From Unio delphinus (taxonomy: Eukaryota; Mollusca; Bivalvia; Unionida; Unionidae): DNA of 64,000 nucleotides. Positions 43,944 through 52,723 of the stretch are shown here, piece by piece; within the stretch, counting starts at the first letter, position 1, and every line of letters begins with the position of its first letter. The notes below the pieces were generated by a model. It did not search any database. It saw only the letters and a list, made by a program, of their open reading frames with translations, and was not told the DNA's origin. Position numbers and translations under genes: made by a program. The DNA is taken from contig JAQISU010000134.1 in NCBI GenBank assembly GCA_029339505.1, positions 2,216,001 through 2,280,000 of the forward strand. Direction: 5' to 3'.

Positions 43944-44544
43944 TTACTGGGTTGACTGAGCATGACTAAAGAAGTTTTTAAATTGATTGAAGTCCAAATC
44001 AGAACACCATGTCTGCCATATATTTCTAAGAGTATGAGTATCAACTCCGTTGAATACAGCAAGAATATTGCAGTTATCTCTGATGACTTTTGGAACCTGA
44101 GTGTAGCGTTGAGTGACATATATCACGTCAGTGTTTTTGTGACGCCCACGGGAAAAGATCCTAGCAGGATTGTTTTGTTTATCCAACATTATATCGTCGT
44201 ATACGACTAAATTGTTAATATCTCCATCAATATCATCAATACTCGGTGCTTCATCGATATCGGTTATAAATTCAATGGCGTTCTCACCCTTAATTTCTGA
44301 AGCGTTTTCATTAAAATCCTTTAACACTTCATAACATCGTTGATCATCTACGCTAGGGGCAATTAAATACAACTTATCCCACTTCATCCATCTCATTATT
44401 AAATTGAGTAACATTATGCGTTTTACCGGATCCAGATGGCCCGATTATAATCATCCGGATAGAGTTTGGTAGCGCTGCATGATGCTTAACTGGTTCTCTT
44501 GTTTTAGTCGCTGAAAAATCAATTATATCCATATCTCTATACAT
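43944..44544 (-). CDS. FtsK/HerA-type DNA-packaging ATPase, frameshifted
   Basis: The frame from ATG 44544 (or 44532) carries the Walker A motif GPSGSGKT at about 44420-44443. About one codon later the frame is lost, and the rest of the protein continues one base over, from 44414 to the TAA at 43944. That second frame has Walker B (NNLVVYDDIM) and the family's FSRGRHKN and VIRDN segments. Without the break the protein would have about 200 residues, normal for Polinton A32-like ATPases, which pump genome into capsids. No homopolymer lies at the break, so a real indel is likely. Its start is 5 bp from the divergent zinc-ribbon gene at 44550. Confidence 0.8.
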
Positions 44545-44549
44545 AAATT

Positions 44550-44738
44550 ATGGATCTATATTGTATGAAGTGTAAAACGCGTACTAGCACAAATGATGTG
44601 ACGACGGTTACAACTAAAAATAACAGATCAGCACTTACTGGTAGATGTGCAACATGTGGTACAAAAAAATTTAGATTTGTTTCTACAAAATCAAAGATTT
44701 TACAATTCGGAGATGTTTTAAAAAAAACGAGGAGGTGA
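44550..44738 (+). CDS. DUF5679-like zinc-ribbon protein
   Basis: 62 residues. Two CxxC pairs (CMKC at 5-8 and CATC at 33-36) frame a 24-residue spacer with TTKNNRSALTG, followed by GTKKFRF, the usual pattern of the small DUF5679 zinc-ribbon found in large DNA viruses and virus-like transposons. The frame ends shortly after an A8 run (44720-44727). Reading one base on leads straight into the phospholipase frame, so the two may be one protein (see next entry). Function of the family is unknown; nucleic-acid or protein binding is plausible. Confidence 0.7.
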   Translation: MDLYCMKCKTRTSTNDVTTVTTKNNRSALTGRCATCGTKKFRFVSTKSKILQFGDVLKKTRR

Positions 44739-45087
44739 TATCGCAGCCAAATTGGCAAAGCTCCCTGAAACCCCATGGGCAAAGTACCCCGGAGAAAAGC
44801 ACCTTCCAGGATATAGCTACTGTGGACCGGGAACCAGACTTGATATCAGACTCAATAATCAAAATCAGCCCCGACCCGGTGAAGAACCAATAAACGCCAT
44901 TGATAAGGCCTGTTACCTTCATGATGTTGCTTATAAAAGCAGCAATCTGCAACACAGGCATCTAGCAGATGTGAAATTAATTCATGCGTTAAATGCTATT
45001 CCTGATAAATATTTCAAAGAAAAATTGGCTTCATTTTTGATAAAACCGGCTATGAAAAGTAAATTGATTAAAGGTGCCGGTAATTAA
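44722..45087 (+). CDS. Parvovirus-type phospholipase A2 domain protein
   Basis: Open from just after a stop at 44719-44721. There is no ATG before the domain; the first possible alternative start is TTG at 44752. It carries PWAKYPGEKHLPG, the calcium loop YCGPGT and the catalytic HDVAY preceded by DKAC, the signature of the secreted-PLA2-like domain of parvovirus VP1 that breaches endosomal membranes during entry. Length fits a single PLA2 domain plus a basic tail. The lack of a start codon, and the GGDIAAKLAK lead-in continuing from the zinc-ribbon frame across A8, argue that it is normally the C-terminal half of a DUF5679-PLA2 fusion. Either the A8 run gained a base here or slippage makes the fusion. 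Confidence 0.8.
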   Translation, partial: KKRGGDIAAKLAKLPETPWAKYPGEKHLPGYSYCGPGTRLDIRLNNQNQPRPGEEPINAIDKACYLHDVAYKSSNLQHRHLADVKLIHALNAIPDKYFKEKLASFLIKPAMKSKLIKGAGN

Positions 45088-45091
45088 TAAT

Positions 45092-46039
45092 ATGGAATCA
45101 ATTTATTATTCCCCAAGAGGATACTGGAGGGGTAAATCAGCAGTCCATAAACTCGCTAGTGCTGCAAAAGTGAAAAAAAAAACCACTGCGGCTAATTGGT
45201 TATCCAAACAGGCACTATGGCAAATTTATCTATCACCGCCTAAACAAATTCAATTCTCGCATTTTGATGTGACCGCTCCTAATGAAGTTCATCAGGCTGA
45301 TATATTATTTCTGCCACATGATCGTGGTTACAAATACGCTTTAACCGTAGTTGATATTGCAAGTCGATACAAAGAAGCAGAACCGTTAAAAACAAAATCA
45401 GCCACTGAAGTCGCTTCTGCATTTGAAAGGATTTATCGACGAGGTCCTCTGCACTGGCCAAATCTATTGCAGGTTGATCCTGGCAAGGAATTTCAGGGTG
45501 CAGTGTTATCTACAATGAAACATCATAATGTCACCATACGACGAGGGCATACTGCGCTACATCGCGATCAGGCCATTGTAGAACGATTTAATCGGACGAT
45601 TGCTGAGCGGTTATTTGGATATCAATACGCAAAAGAATTCATCCAAGAAAAAAGATCCCGTGAATGGGTTAAAAGATTACCATCTGTGATTACTGCACTG
45701 AATAACGAGATTACTAGAACAATCAACATGAAACCTAGCAACGCTATTAAAAAGAACTCTATACCCGTACAACCACAAAAAGATTTCAAAGAACCAATTC
45801 TTGGTAGTAATGTCACTGTTAGGTATTTATATGAACCAGGAGAGCTTGAAGGGAGTAGAAAAAGGGCTACTGATCCTATTTGGAGTGTTACTGCACACAA
45901 GATATCTAGTATAACACGATCTACGGGTAGACCTCCAGTCTATAAACTGGATTCAACTGCCCCTCAACGAGGATTTACTCGACAACAACTACAGGTAATT
46001 CCCGAGGATACTCAATTGCCACCGCATGGTCTTAACTAG
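45092..46039 (+). CDS. INT: Retroviral-type D,D,E integrase
   Basis: 315 residues from ATG 45092; an upstream in-frame GTG at 45074 is less likely and would overlap the phospholipase gene. The rve core has Asp70 (EVHQADILF), Asp129 (LLQVDPGKEF) and Glu164 (IVERFNRT), about 34 residues between the last two. The C-terminal part (WSVTAHKISS to RGFTRQQLQVIP) matches the chromodomain/SH3-like tail of Polinton integrases. The frame is intact across an A10 run at about 45174-45183. This enzyme would join the element ends to host DNA and make the 5-bp duplication. Its stop overlaps the tail of the convergent polymerase gene by 8 bp. Confidence 0.92.
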   Translation: MESIYYSPRGYWRGKSAVHKLASAAKVKKKTTAANWLSKQALWQIYLSPPKQIQFSHFDVTAPNEVHQADILFLPHDRGYKYALTVVDIASRYKEAEPLKTKSATEVASAFERIYRRGPLHWPNLLQVDPGKEFQGAVLSTMKHHNVTIRRGHTALHRDQAIVERFNRTIAERLFGYQYAKEFIQEKRSREWVKRLPSVITALNNEITRTINMKPSNAIKKNSIPVQPQKDFKEPILGSNVTVRYLYEPGELEGSRKRATDPIWSVTAHKISSITRSTGRPPVYKLDSTAPQRGFTRQQLQVIPEDTQLPPHGLN

Positions 46040-49000
46040 CACCGTTGCGTCTATTGCACTCAAGACAAGTCAACATCACATTGTTTCTGACATGACCGAG
46101 ATTGTTATTTTTTCTGTCTACGGCGAATTGGCGAGGATCCTTATCCGAATACTGCCAACGCATTATACAATTGCAACTCGCGCAGTGATTATTCCGTTGT
46201 TTCTTCAAAGTGATTATTAATTCAGCATCAATATCAAATTCTCGTTGTTTTTTTTGTCCTGTTGTTTGTAACCGGAGAGTTTTTTATCAATAATTTTAAC
46301 ATCAATATCATCCATTGTTGTGTCATTGTCATCGAAAACAATTCTTCGAAGTTGATTTATTTTTCGTACTCTGAATACTGCGAGACTAAATTCGACCATT
46401 CGATGTAATTATCCACCATCCAAACAATTGTATCCGATATAGTCAATCCCTGTGAAGAGTGTATTGTTGCTGCGTATCCTAGCGTCCACGGGGATTTATT
46501 AGCATGCAATGCATTTTCGGCGACGCTTATATCAACCAGCACAATATCATTTAATACGAGAATTTGTTTTTCACTCTGTCCTGGAATATCAACTTCAATG
46601 TTCTGTTTTCGTGTATCCGATGGCCTATAACAAAGGGGTACTGGAAGCGTTGCAAATTTTTCTTTATGCAATTCAAATAGCTTCATCTGAAGTGTGTCCC
46701 TGACTATTTTTCTACTTGCAATTATCAAATCATTAGGTCTCCATGTTTCCCAGAAATCATTCATTGGAGTTTCTGAAATCACTTCACGCGCTATTTCGCA
46801 TTGGATTCTATCCGGTTGTAATCTAATTAGCGCTTTGAATTCTCGTAATCGTTTATCAATTGATCTATAATCAGTGGTAATTTCTTCATCATAGTCTACA
46901 AAACCCCTTAGCCATTCATGTGGAGATGCACCGACAAATGGTGGTGGTTGGCCGTGATCACCGCACATGACGACTTTTGTGTTTTTGTTTAACAACCACT
47001 CAAGAAATGTTTGTAATACATCTAATGACACTGTGCATATTTCATCCCAAATTATGATTTCAGGAATGAATTTATCACCCATACGCTCAGGAGTCCATTT
47101 GTCACCCTTCCATCGAAAGAAACTGTGGTAAGTGCAAGCATTTACCCCTCGCTGTATCATCTCTCTGGCGAGTCTGTGAGTCGGTGTTAGCACAATCATG
47201 GTTGACCGACGAAATAATTCAATTGCACGAGTTGTCTTTCCTGACCCACCACAACCGTTTAAATAAATTGTCTTGTATCTACATACTGGATCAGATACCG
47301 GTGGTGCATTAGAAAATTCTGATTGAATTTCAATACGGTTACAACAAAGATATTTATCATCCATGGCAACGTCTGCGGATTCACAATACTCATGTAGCAT
47401 CTCCTTTTTAAATCGCCAACGCCCCCAGTTTTCTTCGGGATCTGTGAATGCCGCTACAGCTGATTTGTACTTATTGTGTATATACATCGAATCAGTGGCC
47501 ACTCTAACCGCGGTATTAGGAAATCTATTTATCATCGAAAATAGATTAATAGAAGCATAGGCTAGCATTGAACTTCTCAAATGTGTGTACTGGGAATTAT
47601 ATCCATCACAGTAGGTAACAACCGTACCTAATTTCTCACCATTGGATAGAAAAGCATCCTTACGGGATACAAGTTTTCCCTGTTTCATTAAATCCGTTAC
47701 AATAAAATCGTATTCAGCGACGTCTATGATCAACCGCGAAGAATATTTTGCATTGTCGTATCGTCCACCCTGGGTAAATTTACCGATTATTCTTCGTCCG
47801 AGATCCTTTGCTTGTTCTTTTTTACTTTCAAATAACTTCTTAGACCAATTTATGATTTCTTCTTCACTGAAATCTGGACACTGTTTTCGTAGTTCGCTGA
47901 TTATACGATCTAGATCGGGTTGTGGTAGCCAAACTTCTTTCTGAGCTCGATAGCATATAATAGCCTCGGAAACAATCAACGATATTAGCATACCACAATC
48001 AATCATATATCTCAATAGCACTATTGGCATCCAGTGTTTTTCAGATAGGTGTCTACCGAGCCAAACATAACTACACGGATGTAATCCTGACGCTAATTCA
48101 AATGATATCACATGAGCGAATCCGGTTAAATCAAAATCAGGCAATGGTCCATTAATCAAAACACGAGTCATTTCATGCGTGGGGTGTCCGAATCGTTTGA
48201 AGTACTCAGCACATTCCCCATATCCGAGAAAACTTCCAGGATAACACGCGGATATATCAATTGAAATCATACCATCACGTGAGTATTTCGTATTCCACAG
48301 TCCTCCATGACCAAATTCGACGCAACTCAATTTAACATCCTCGAGAAAATCACTTCGTGTTGGACGCCATGAGTTTTTTTCTCTTGCGAAGTGAGCTACC
48401 ACTGATGGAATAGTAAAACTATCCGTGAGTAGTTTTTCATGGAAACTCTCCGGTGAAAAATCATTAGCGATTTTTCTCATTCTGTTATCTAATTCTTCAA
48501 TGCGATATAATTCGCCATTTGGTCTTACAAATTGATCGAATCCTATTTCGGGATCTTCATCACTTCTAAGTAACCACACTGACACAGGATCATCTTTACA
48601 CAACGCATGAATAGCATCAAATAATCTCTCTTCATAGAACACATCCCCGACGAATTCCCCGGAAAATTCCTTGGGGATATATTTCACGGTTCGTTCTCGT
48701 GGAAATACTGTTACCGCAGGTGTCCACGCGTGTTTGTTATGATCAATAATCTGTATTGGGGCTCCTCGCGATTGATATTTCGGTTCGTATAATACTTCTC
48801 CGGTTATTGTTGTTACTGATATTGGGAATTTTAATGATGCTTCTAATTTAGCTATATCAGAAATCTTTGCACCATGCTGTTTAACTGTCAGTTCCCACTC
48901 GGTTATTTTCCTACGTCGCAGATCAGTTAGTTTATTTCCTCGGGATGCATTTGTGAAGTGTTCTATTATTCGTTCTGCTACACAATTCAGTGAACTAGAA

Positions 49001-50073
49001 TATTTCATAGGAGCTAGTTTTGCGATATCAGGTTTATCATTTAACGGATATATCCCATAAACCATTGCTGTTACGGGATAAGATCTTTCGTAGTATGGCT
49101 TATCGATTCCGGTTAGAATTCCTGGTTTGGAATCTCTACTCACAATGACAGCTTTTTTATTCTTGAGGATTGGTTCAAATTTATCCCTAATAATCCATTT
49201 GCCATCGACTTCGATAATGAATTTGATTCGGAAAAAATGCCTTTTTTCCCCAACACGTGAAATTATCACTGCTGCTTTTTCATCATTCATGGTAGCATCA
49301 ACAACACCATCAATTCGAAATGTTGACCAACAATAAGATGCTCCATCACGCTTGAATTCATTAAAACAGTCTCTGATTTTACTAATCATGGCTTTATCAA
49401 GAGTTGTATTCTTTGGTGTATTAGAAACTATATCGAGATTGAATTGAGCATCTTTCCAGGGGTAATCTCTCTTGGACGTTTTTTTTGGTTTATCGAGATT
49501 AAATTTAGGATTAATTTTTAATAATCTCTTAAACTCTTTCATGTTTCCGTCTATTAAACGTTTTTTTGGTTTATCGAGACTAAATTTAGGATTAATTTTG
49601 TTACGTTTTTTGGGTTTATCGAGATTAAATTTAGGATTAATCTTCAATAATCTCTTAAACTCTTTCATGTTTCCGTCTATTAAACGTTTTTTGGGTTTAT
49701 CGAGATTAAATTTAGGATTAATCTTCAATAATCTCTTAAACTCTTTCATGTTTCCGTCTCTTGGACGTTTATTGGGTTTATCGAGATTAAATTTAGGATT
49801 AATTTTTAATAATCTCTTAAACTCTTTCATGTTTCCGTCTCTTGGACGTTTGAGATTAATTTTTAATAATCTCTTGTTACGTTTTTTGGGTTTATCGAGA
49901 TTAAATTTAGGATTAATCTTCAATAATCTCTTAAACTCTTTCATGTTTCCGTCTATTGGACGTTTTTTTGGTTTATCGAGATTAAATTTAGGATTAATTT
50001 TCAATAATCTTTTAAACTCCTTATCAGCATTGAATTCAGCATTTTTCGAAGGCGTTCTCCTTAATTCCCTCAT
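46032..50073 (-). CDS. PolB: Family-B DNA polymerase - SF1 helicase - HNH nuclease fusion, frameshifted near the C-terminus
   Basis: The frame from ATG 50073 to 46357 gives 1,238 residues. Residues about 16-205 are 27-residue tandem repeats. Polymerase motif A (DISACYPGSF) is near residue 606, a motif-B-like segment (RRIIGKFTQGG) follows, and motif C (ATDSMYI) is near 860. An SF1 helicase follows: GCGGSGKTT near 940, IWDE near 1008, GDHGQPPPF near 1040, ATIHSSQGLT near 1205. Helicase motif VI (FRVRK) lies in another frame after about 46393. A further frame change at a run of eight A on the coding strand (46248-46255) leads into an HNH-like zinc nuclease segment with CASC, DPRQFAVDRKNN, GH and CLECN, ending TAA at 46032-46034. 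Canonical Polinton polymerases are protein-primed family B; I see no separate terminal-protein gene. The first break looks like a 2-base loss; the second lies on A AAA AAC, a classic -1 slip site. A typical exonuclease domain was not recognised. Confidence 0.85.
49470..50025 (-). repeat. 81-bp tandem repeats encoding the polymerase N-terminus
   Basis: Seven copies or partial copies of a unit whose protein core is KEFKRLLKINPKFNLDKPKK. Starts are spaced 81, 45, 81, 81, 114 and 81 bp, all multiples of three, so every expansion or contraction kept the frame. Basic and lysine-rich; the antisense open frame across it is a shadow. Confidence 0.9.
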
Positions 50074-50097
50074 GCTATAATTAAAACAAGCATTTAA
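50074..50097. promoter_or_regulatory. 24-bp divergent intergenic region
   Basis: Separates the polymerase ATG (50073, minus) from the first ATG of the plus-strand gene (50098; alternative 50116). It contains CTATAATTA, the only TATA-like string. Both promoters must overlap or lie within the genes. Confidence 0.45.
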
Positions 50098-50478
50098 ATG
50101 AAGAATTTATATATAATGAATCACTGCAAGTGGCTTATGATTGGATCAGTAACCCCGTGTAACAAATCATGCAGAAATGAGTTTTGTGGGTATCATATGC
50201 AAAGCTTTCGACGTGGAAGCCTTGGCCCGTTACCCTGCATACGATGTGGGGTTGGGGTCAGGGGAAAATCTCAGTTGTGTCTTAATTGCGGTGGTAAGCG
50301 ATACAGGGAGTTGAAGCGTTATTATGATAAAATAATAAAAAATGGACAATCAATCAGAAATTATGACCCTGAAAAAGTCCCTGACACTGACAACGTCCCT
50401 GACAAAATCATAAGAACTCCTCAAGACTACATCGAAAGATTAATCATTAAACCAAACAATGAATTAGACAAACAATAG
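50098..50478 (+). CDS. Small cysteine-rich protein, probable zinc-binding
   Basis: 126 residues from ATG 50098; a second start at 50116 (MNHCKWLM) is equally good. The first half holds PCNKSCRNEFCGYH, then CIRC and CLNC pairs 12 residues apart, a treble-clef or zinc-ribbon pattern. The second half is charged and low in complexity with repeated VPD. I do not recognise a named family, though similar small Cys-rich proteins accompany virus-like transposons. It starts the plus-strand gene series and lies 14 bp before the next gene. Confidence 0.65.
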   Translation: MKNLYIMNHCKWLMIGSVTPCNKSCRNEFCGYHMQSFRRGSLGPLPCIRCGVGVRGKSQLCLNCGGKRYRELKRYYDKIIKNGQSIRNYDPEKVPDTDNVPDKIIRTPQDYIERLIIKPNNELDKQ

Positions 50479-50492
50479 TATTATGTATACGA

Positions 50493-50987
50493 ATGAACCA
50501 AGAATTCAGACACCATCCCTTGATTACAAATTATGAAGCATCCAGTGATGGTGTTGTAAGGCACTGTAGACTGAAGAAACCAGTTGGTGCTGACAATGGT
50601 ATGGGGTATTTGGTTTTCACTGTTAAGGGAAAGAAAACTTATCGCAATCATCGTTTCGTGTATGAATGCTTTTATGGATTGATCGAGCATGATTTTGTTA
50701 TTGATCAGATCGATTCTAATCCAAAGAACAATTCTTTATCAAATCTGCAGGCTATCACACAAAGTGAGAATACCAAACGAGGAGAGACTGGAAAATGCTC
50801 AAAAAAAGCGAGACCAGTAAAATCTTTGAATACAATAACTAACGAAGAAAAAATATTTCAATCAATATATGAAGCCGGCAAGTATTTCGATATTTGTAGA
50901 GCCTCAGTACGATTCGTTGCAGAGGGGATTTATCGATCGGCTATTTCAAAAAGGACGGGACAAAAAGTTCAATTTAGTTATGTCTAA
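50493..50987 (+). CDS. HNH endonuclease-like protein with NUMOD-type modules
   Basis: 164 residues. An N-terminal NUMOD4-like part (NYEASSDGVVRH) leads into an HNH_3-type core (NHRFVYECFYG, then VIDQIDSNPKNNSLSNLQ). A NUMOD1-like helix-turn-helix segment (FQSIYEAGKYF) follows. In the family the core normally reads VDHIDGN; here the catalytic His is Gln, so cleavage activity may be lost while DNA binding remains. Such genes are usually free-standing homing endonucleases. It may be a regulatory remnant or a degraded passenger. The stop overlaps the next possible start (TAATG). Confidence 0.75.
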   Translation: MNQEFRHHPLITNYEASSDGVVRHCRLKKPVGADNGMGYLVFTVKGKKTYRNHRFVYECFYGLIEHDFVIDQIDSNPKNNSLSNLQAITQSENTKRGETGKCSKKARPVKSLNTITNEEKIFQSIYEAGKYFDICRASVRFVAEGIYRSAISKRTGQKVQFSYV

Positions 50988-51031
50988 TGCGTCATATTTT
51001 TCATTTAGAAATATATCATTATTATAGAATA

Positions 51032-51388
51032 ATGAATTCTGAAAACATGAATAGCATTTTATCCGAGATTTCAAAATTGAAAAGTTGGGATATTGAACTA
51101 TCAGATGGGTTAAATCCTGATCAAATCATGTCTGATTTTCAGGATATTGAATACGGAGTTAACAACAATAAATATATGCTACCAAAGAAGTATGCGCTCA
51201 TCAAGAGAATTCAGAATTCTATTCGGGACTCTCTCGCATTTTCCAGTGACGTAAGTGTGTTCGCTCCGTTGTATACCATCGTAGAACGAATACGAAAAGA
51301 ATTGGGGTACGAATACGAATTGAAAAAGGAGGTTAATTCTAAAGTTAGAAACCTACGGGCGTTAATTCAAGAAAATGAACAATTTTGA
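51032..51388 (+). CDS. Hypothetical protein
   Basis: 118 residues from the ATG at 51032; an in-frame ATG at 50987 overlaps the previous stop and would add 15 residues (MRHIFHLEIYHYYRI). Predicted helical and charged (KLKSWDIELSDG, LIKRIQNSIRDSL, VERIRKELGYEYELKKEV). No domain recognised. It is the last gene before the hairpin-rich spacer. Confidence 0.55.
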   Translation: MNSENMNSILSEISKLKSWDIELSDGLNPDQIMSDFQDIEYGVNNNKYMLPKKYALIKRIQNSIRDSLAFSSDVSVFAPLYTIVERIRKELGYEYELKKEVNSKVRNLRALIQENEQF

Positions 51389-51539
51389 TTGACCATTTAT
51401 CATTATTTGATTGTGACCGTCCCTCATAGAGATTTTAATTTTTTTTAGCATTTTTTGATTGATAATGTCAAAAACAGTGAAAATATTTCACACTGAATAA
51501 AAATTGATGGACGGTTCAGATTGATCAATAAAAACAACA

Positions 51540-51593
51540 ATGTGGAAAGTGTGGTATTAATTATTTTTATAAGGATTTCCACACTTTCCACAT
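51540..51593. other. Hairpin 1
   Basis: Stem of 15 bp: ATGTGGAAAGTGTGG with CCACACTTTCCACAT; loop contains TATTAATTATTTTTATA. Confidence 0.75.
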
Positions 51594-51666
51594 ACCTGAT
51601 AGAAGGTGTCTCACGATGACATAACACTTCCACGGTGGTATTAAAACTGATCCGACATGTCATAAA

Positions 51667-51720
51667 ATGTTGAAAGTGTGATATTAATTATTTTTATAGC
51701 AATTATGACACTTTCAACAT
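51667..51720. other. Hairpin 2
   Basis: Stem of 13 bp: ATGTTGAAAGTGT with ACACTTTCAACAT. The loop shares ATATTAATTATTTTTATA with hairpin 1. Relative to hairpin 1 one stem pair is changed on both sides (G-C to T-A). Confidence 0.75.
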
Positions 51721-51801
51721 CAATGATAACGCCCTTAACACTTCCACGATGGTATTAGGTCGGGTTCGGGAAAATTGTTTCACAATTGAAAAAGTGTTTT
51801 G

Positions 51802-51831
51802 CAATTGAAAAATTGTTTCTGATTTGAAATA
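51802..51831 (+). promoter_or_regulatory. Shared upstream element, copy 1
   Basis: CAATTGAAAAATTGTTTCTG then ATTTGAAATA and the ATG. The same 33 bases, one changed, precede the gene at 52724. Probably a late-gene promoter or 5' leader. Confidence 0.6.
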
Positions 51832-52664
51832 ATGGTCAATGAAGCATTAACAACCCGATTGGCTCGTGAACGACTGGATGCAATCAGGAGATTTGTACCA
51901 ATTCGTGACTCTGTACGGAATAAACTACAACAACGACAGAGTCTTCAGACTGATTTTGCTGCGGGATCTGAAGAATTGTTTAAACCAGTAACCACAGCAA
52001 CGAAGGAGATAGAGCGTGCTATACTGAGAGATGATCCTGACGGTAAAAGAAAAGAAGAGGGTCTTATTCCTGTGTTAGAAAAAATAGCAAAAAGAACTAA
52101 ACAAACAAAAAAATCCTTGCAATCACTTCCTCAGGATATATCAACCGCTTCAGAACGAAAATTTAGGGATTTCAGGAAGAACTAGTTAGTGGACTACCTA
52201 AATCAATTATATTTACCGAGAGCGCTAAACAACAAATTCTCAACGAGGATATAGACAATTTAGGTGAATTCGCTGCTAACAGCTATGATTCACAAGAGAA
52301 GTTTTTCACAGACAATTATTCGGATTATAGAATGTCACATAATGAATGGGCTGATATAGTGTATGAAATAAATACTGGGAGTTTAGATAGAAGGATGAAG
52401 GAATACAGAGACTTCAAGAGAAAATTTCAACTCCAAATAAGACAGCCATACGATGAGAAGAAATTTCAGGGGAGTGGTCTAGTTGGAAACGCTAGCGTTT
52501 CATGTCCTGGTAGTGTTCTCAGTGATCCCGGAAATAACTCACCGGAAATAATTAATGAAGCAGCTGATATCTGTAGACGATTATTTCAGGGTGGTATCAT
52601 GGATATCAGCACATATCGAGATTTCATTGGAGAGTTAGTGGAAAGTGGGTATCATAGTGACTGA
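51832..52664 (+). CDS. Hypothetical structural-region protein, frameshifted
   Basis: The first frame runs from ATG 51832 to TAG at 52183-52185 (117 residues, highly charged: ARERLDAIRRFVPIRD, KRTKQTKKSLQSL). The frame one base back is open from about 52160 through 52664 without needing its own ATG, reading LVSGLPKSIIF and later MSHNEWADIVYEI and EAADICRRLFQGG. The two parts most likely form one gene of about 277 codons, broken near 52160-52172 by the loss of one base. No known domain; position before the capsid genes suggests a virion or assembly role. Confidence 0.6.
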
Positions 52665-52693
52665 ATTGAAAAGTCAATTGATTAGATAAATAA

Positions 52694-52723
52694 CAATTGA
52701 AAAATTGTTTCTGATTTCAAATA
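52694..52723 (+). promoter_or_regulatory. Shared upstream element, copy 2
   Basis: Identical to 51802-51831 except one base (GATTTCAAATA instead of GATTTGAAATA), at exactly the same distance from the ATG. Confidence 0.6.

Larger units (their letters stand above)
51389..51831. promoter_or_regulatory. Non-coding spacer with twin hairpins
   Basis: The longest gap in the element, 443 bp. It holds two related stem-loops (51540-51593 and 51667-51720), each followed by AACACTTCCACGRTGGTATTA (about 51623 and 51737), then AATTG-rich sequence leading to the next gene. It could be an origin, a transcription terminator/promoter switch between early and late genes, or a packaging site. Confidence 0.55.

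Noticed and set aside
46026..46220. 64-codon plus-strand frame after the integrase
   Set aside because: It is antisense to the HNH segment of the polymerase gene, which has a recognisable motif pattern.
49472..50080. 202-codon plus-strand frame with repeated NLGLIFNNLLNSFMFPS
   Set aside because: Antisense shadow of the in-frame repeats of the polymerase N-terminus.
51832..52185. Programmed -1 frameshift at CGA AAA TTT in the hypothetical gene
   Set aside because: The heptamer is not of X XXY YYZ form, and the new frame has a stop just after it, so the break must lie later; an indel is more likely.
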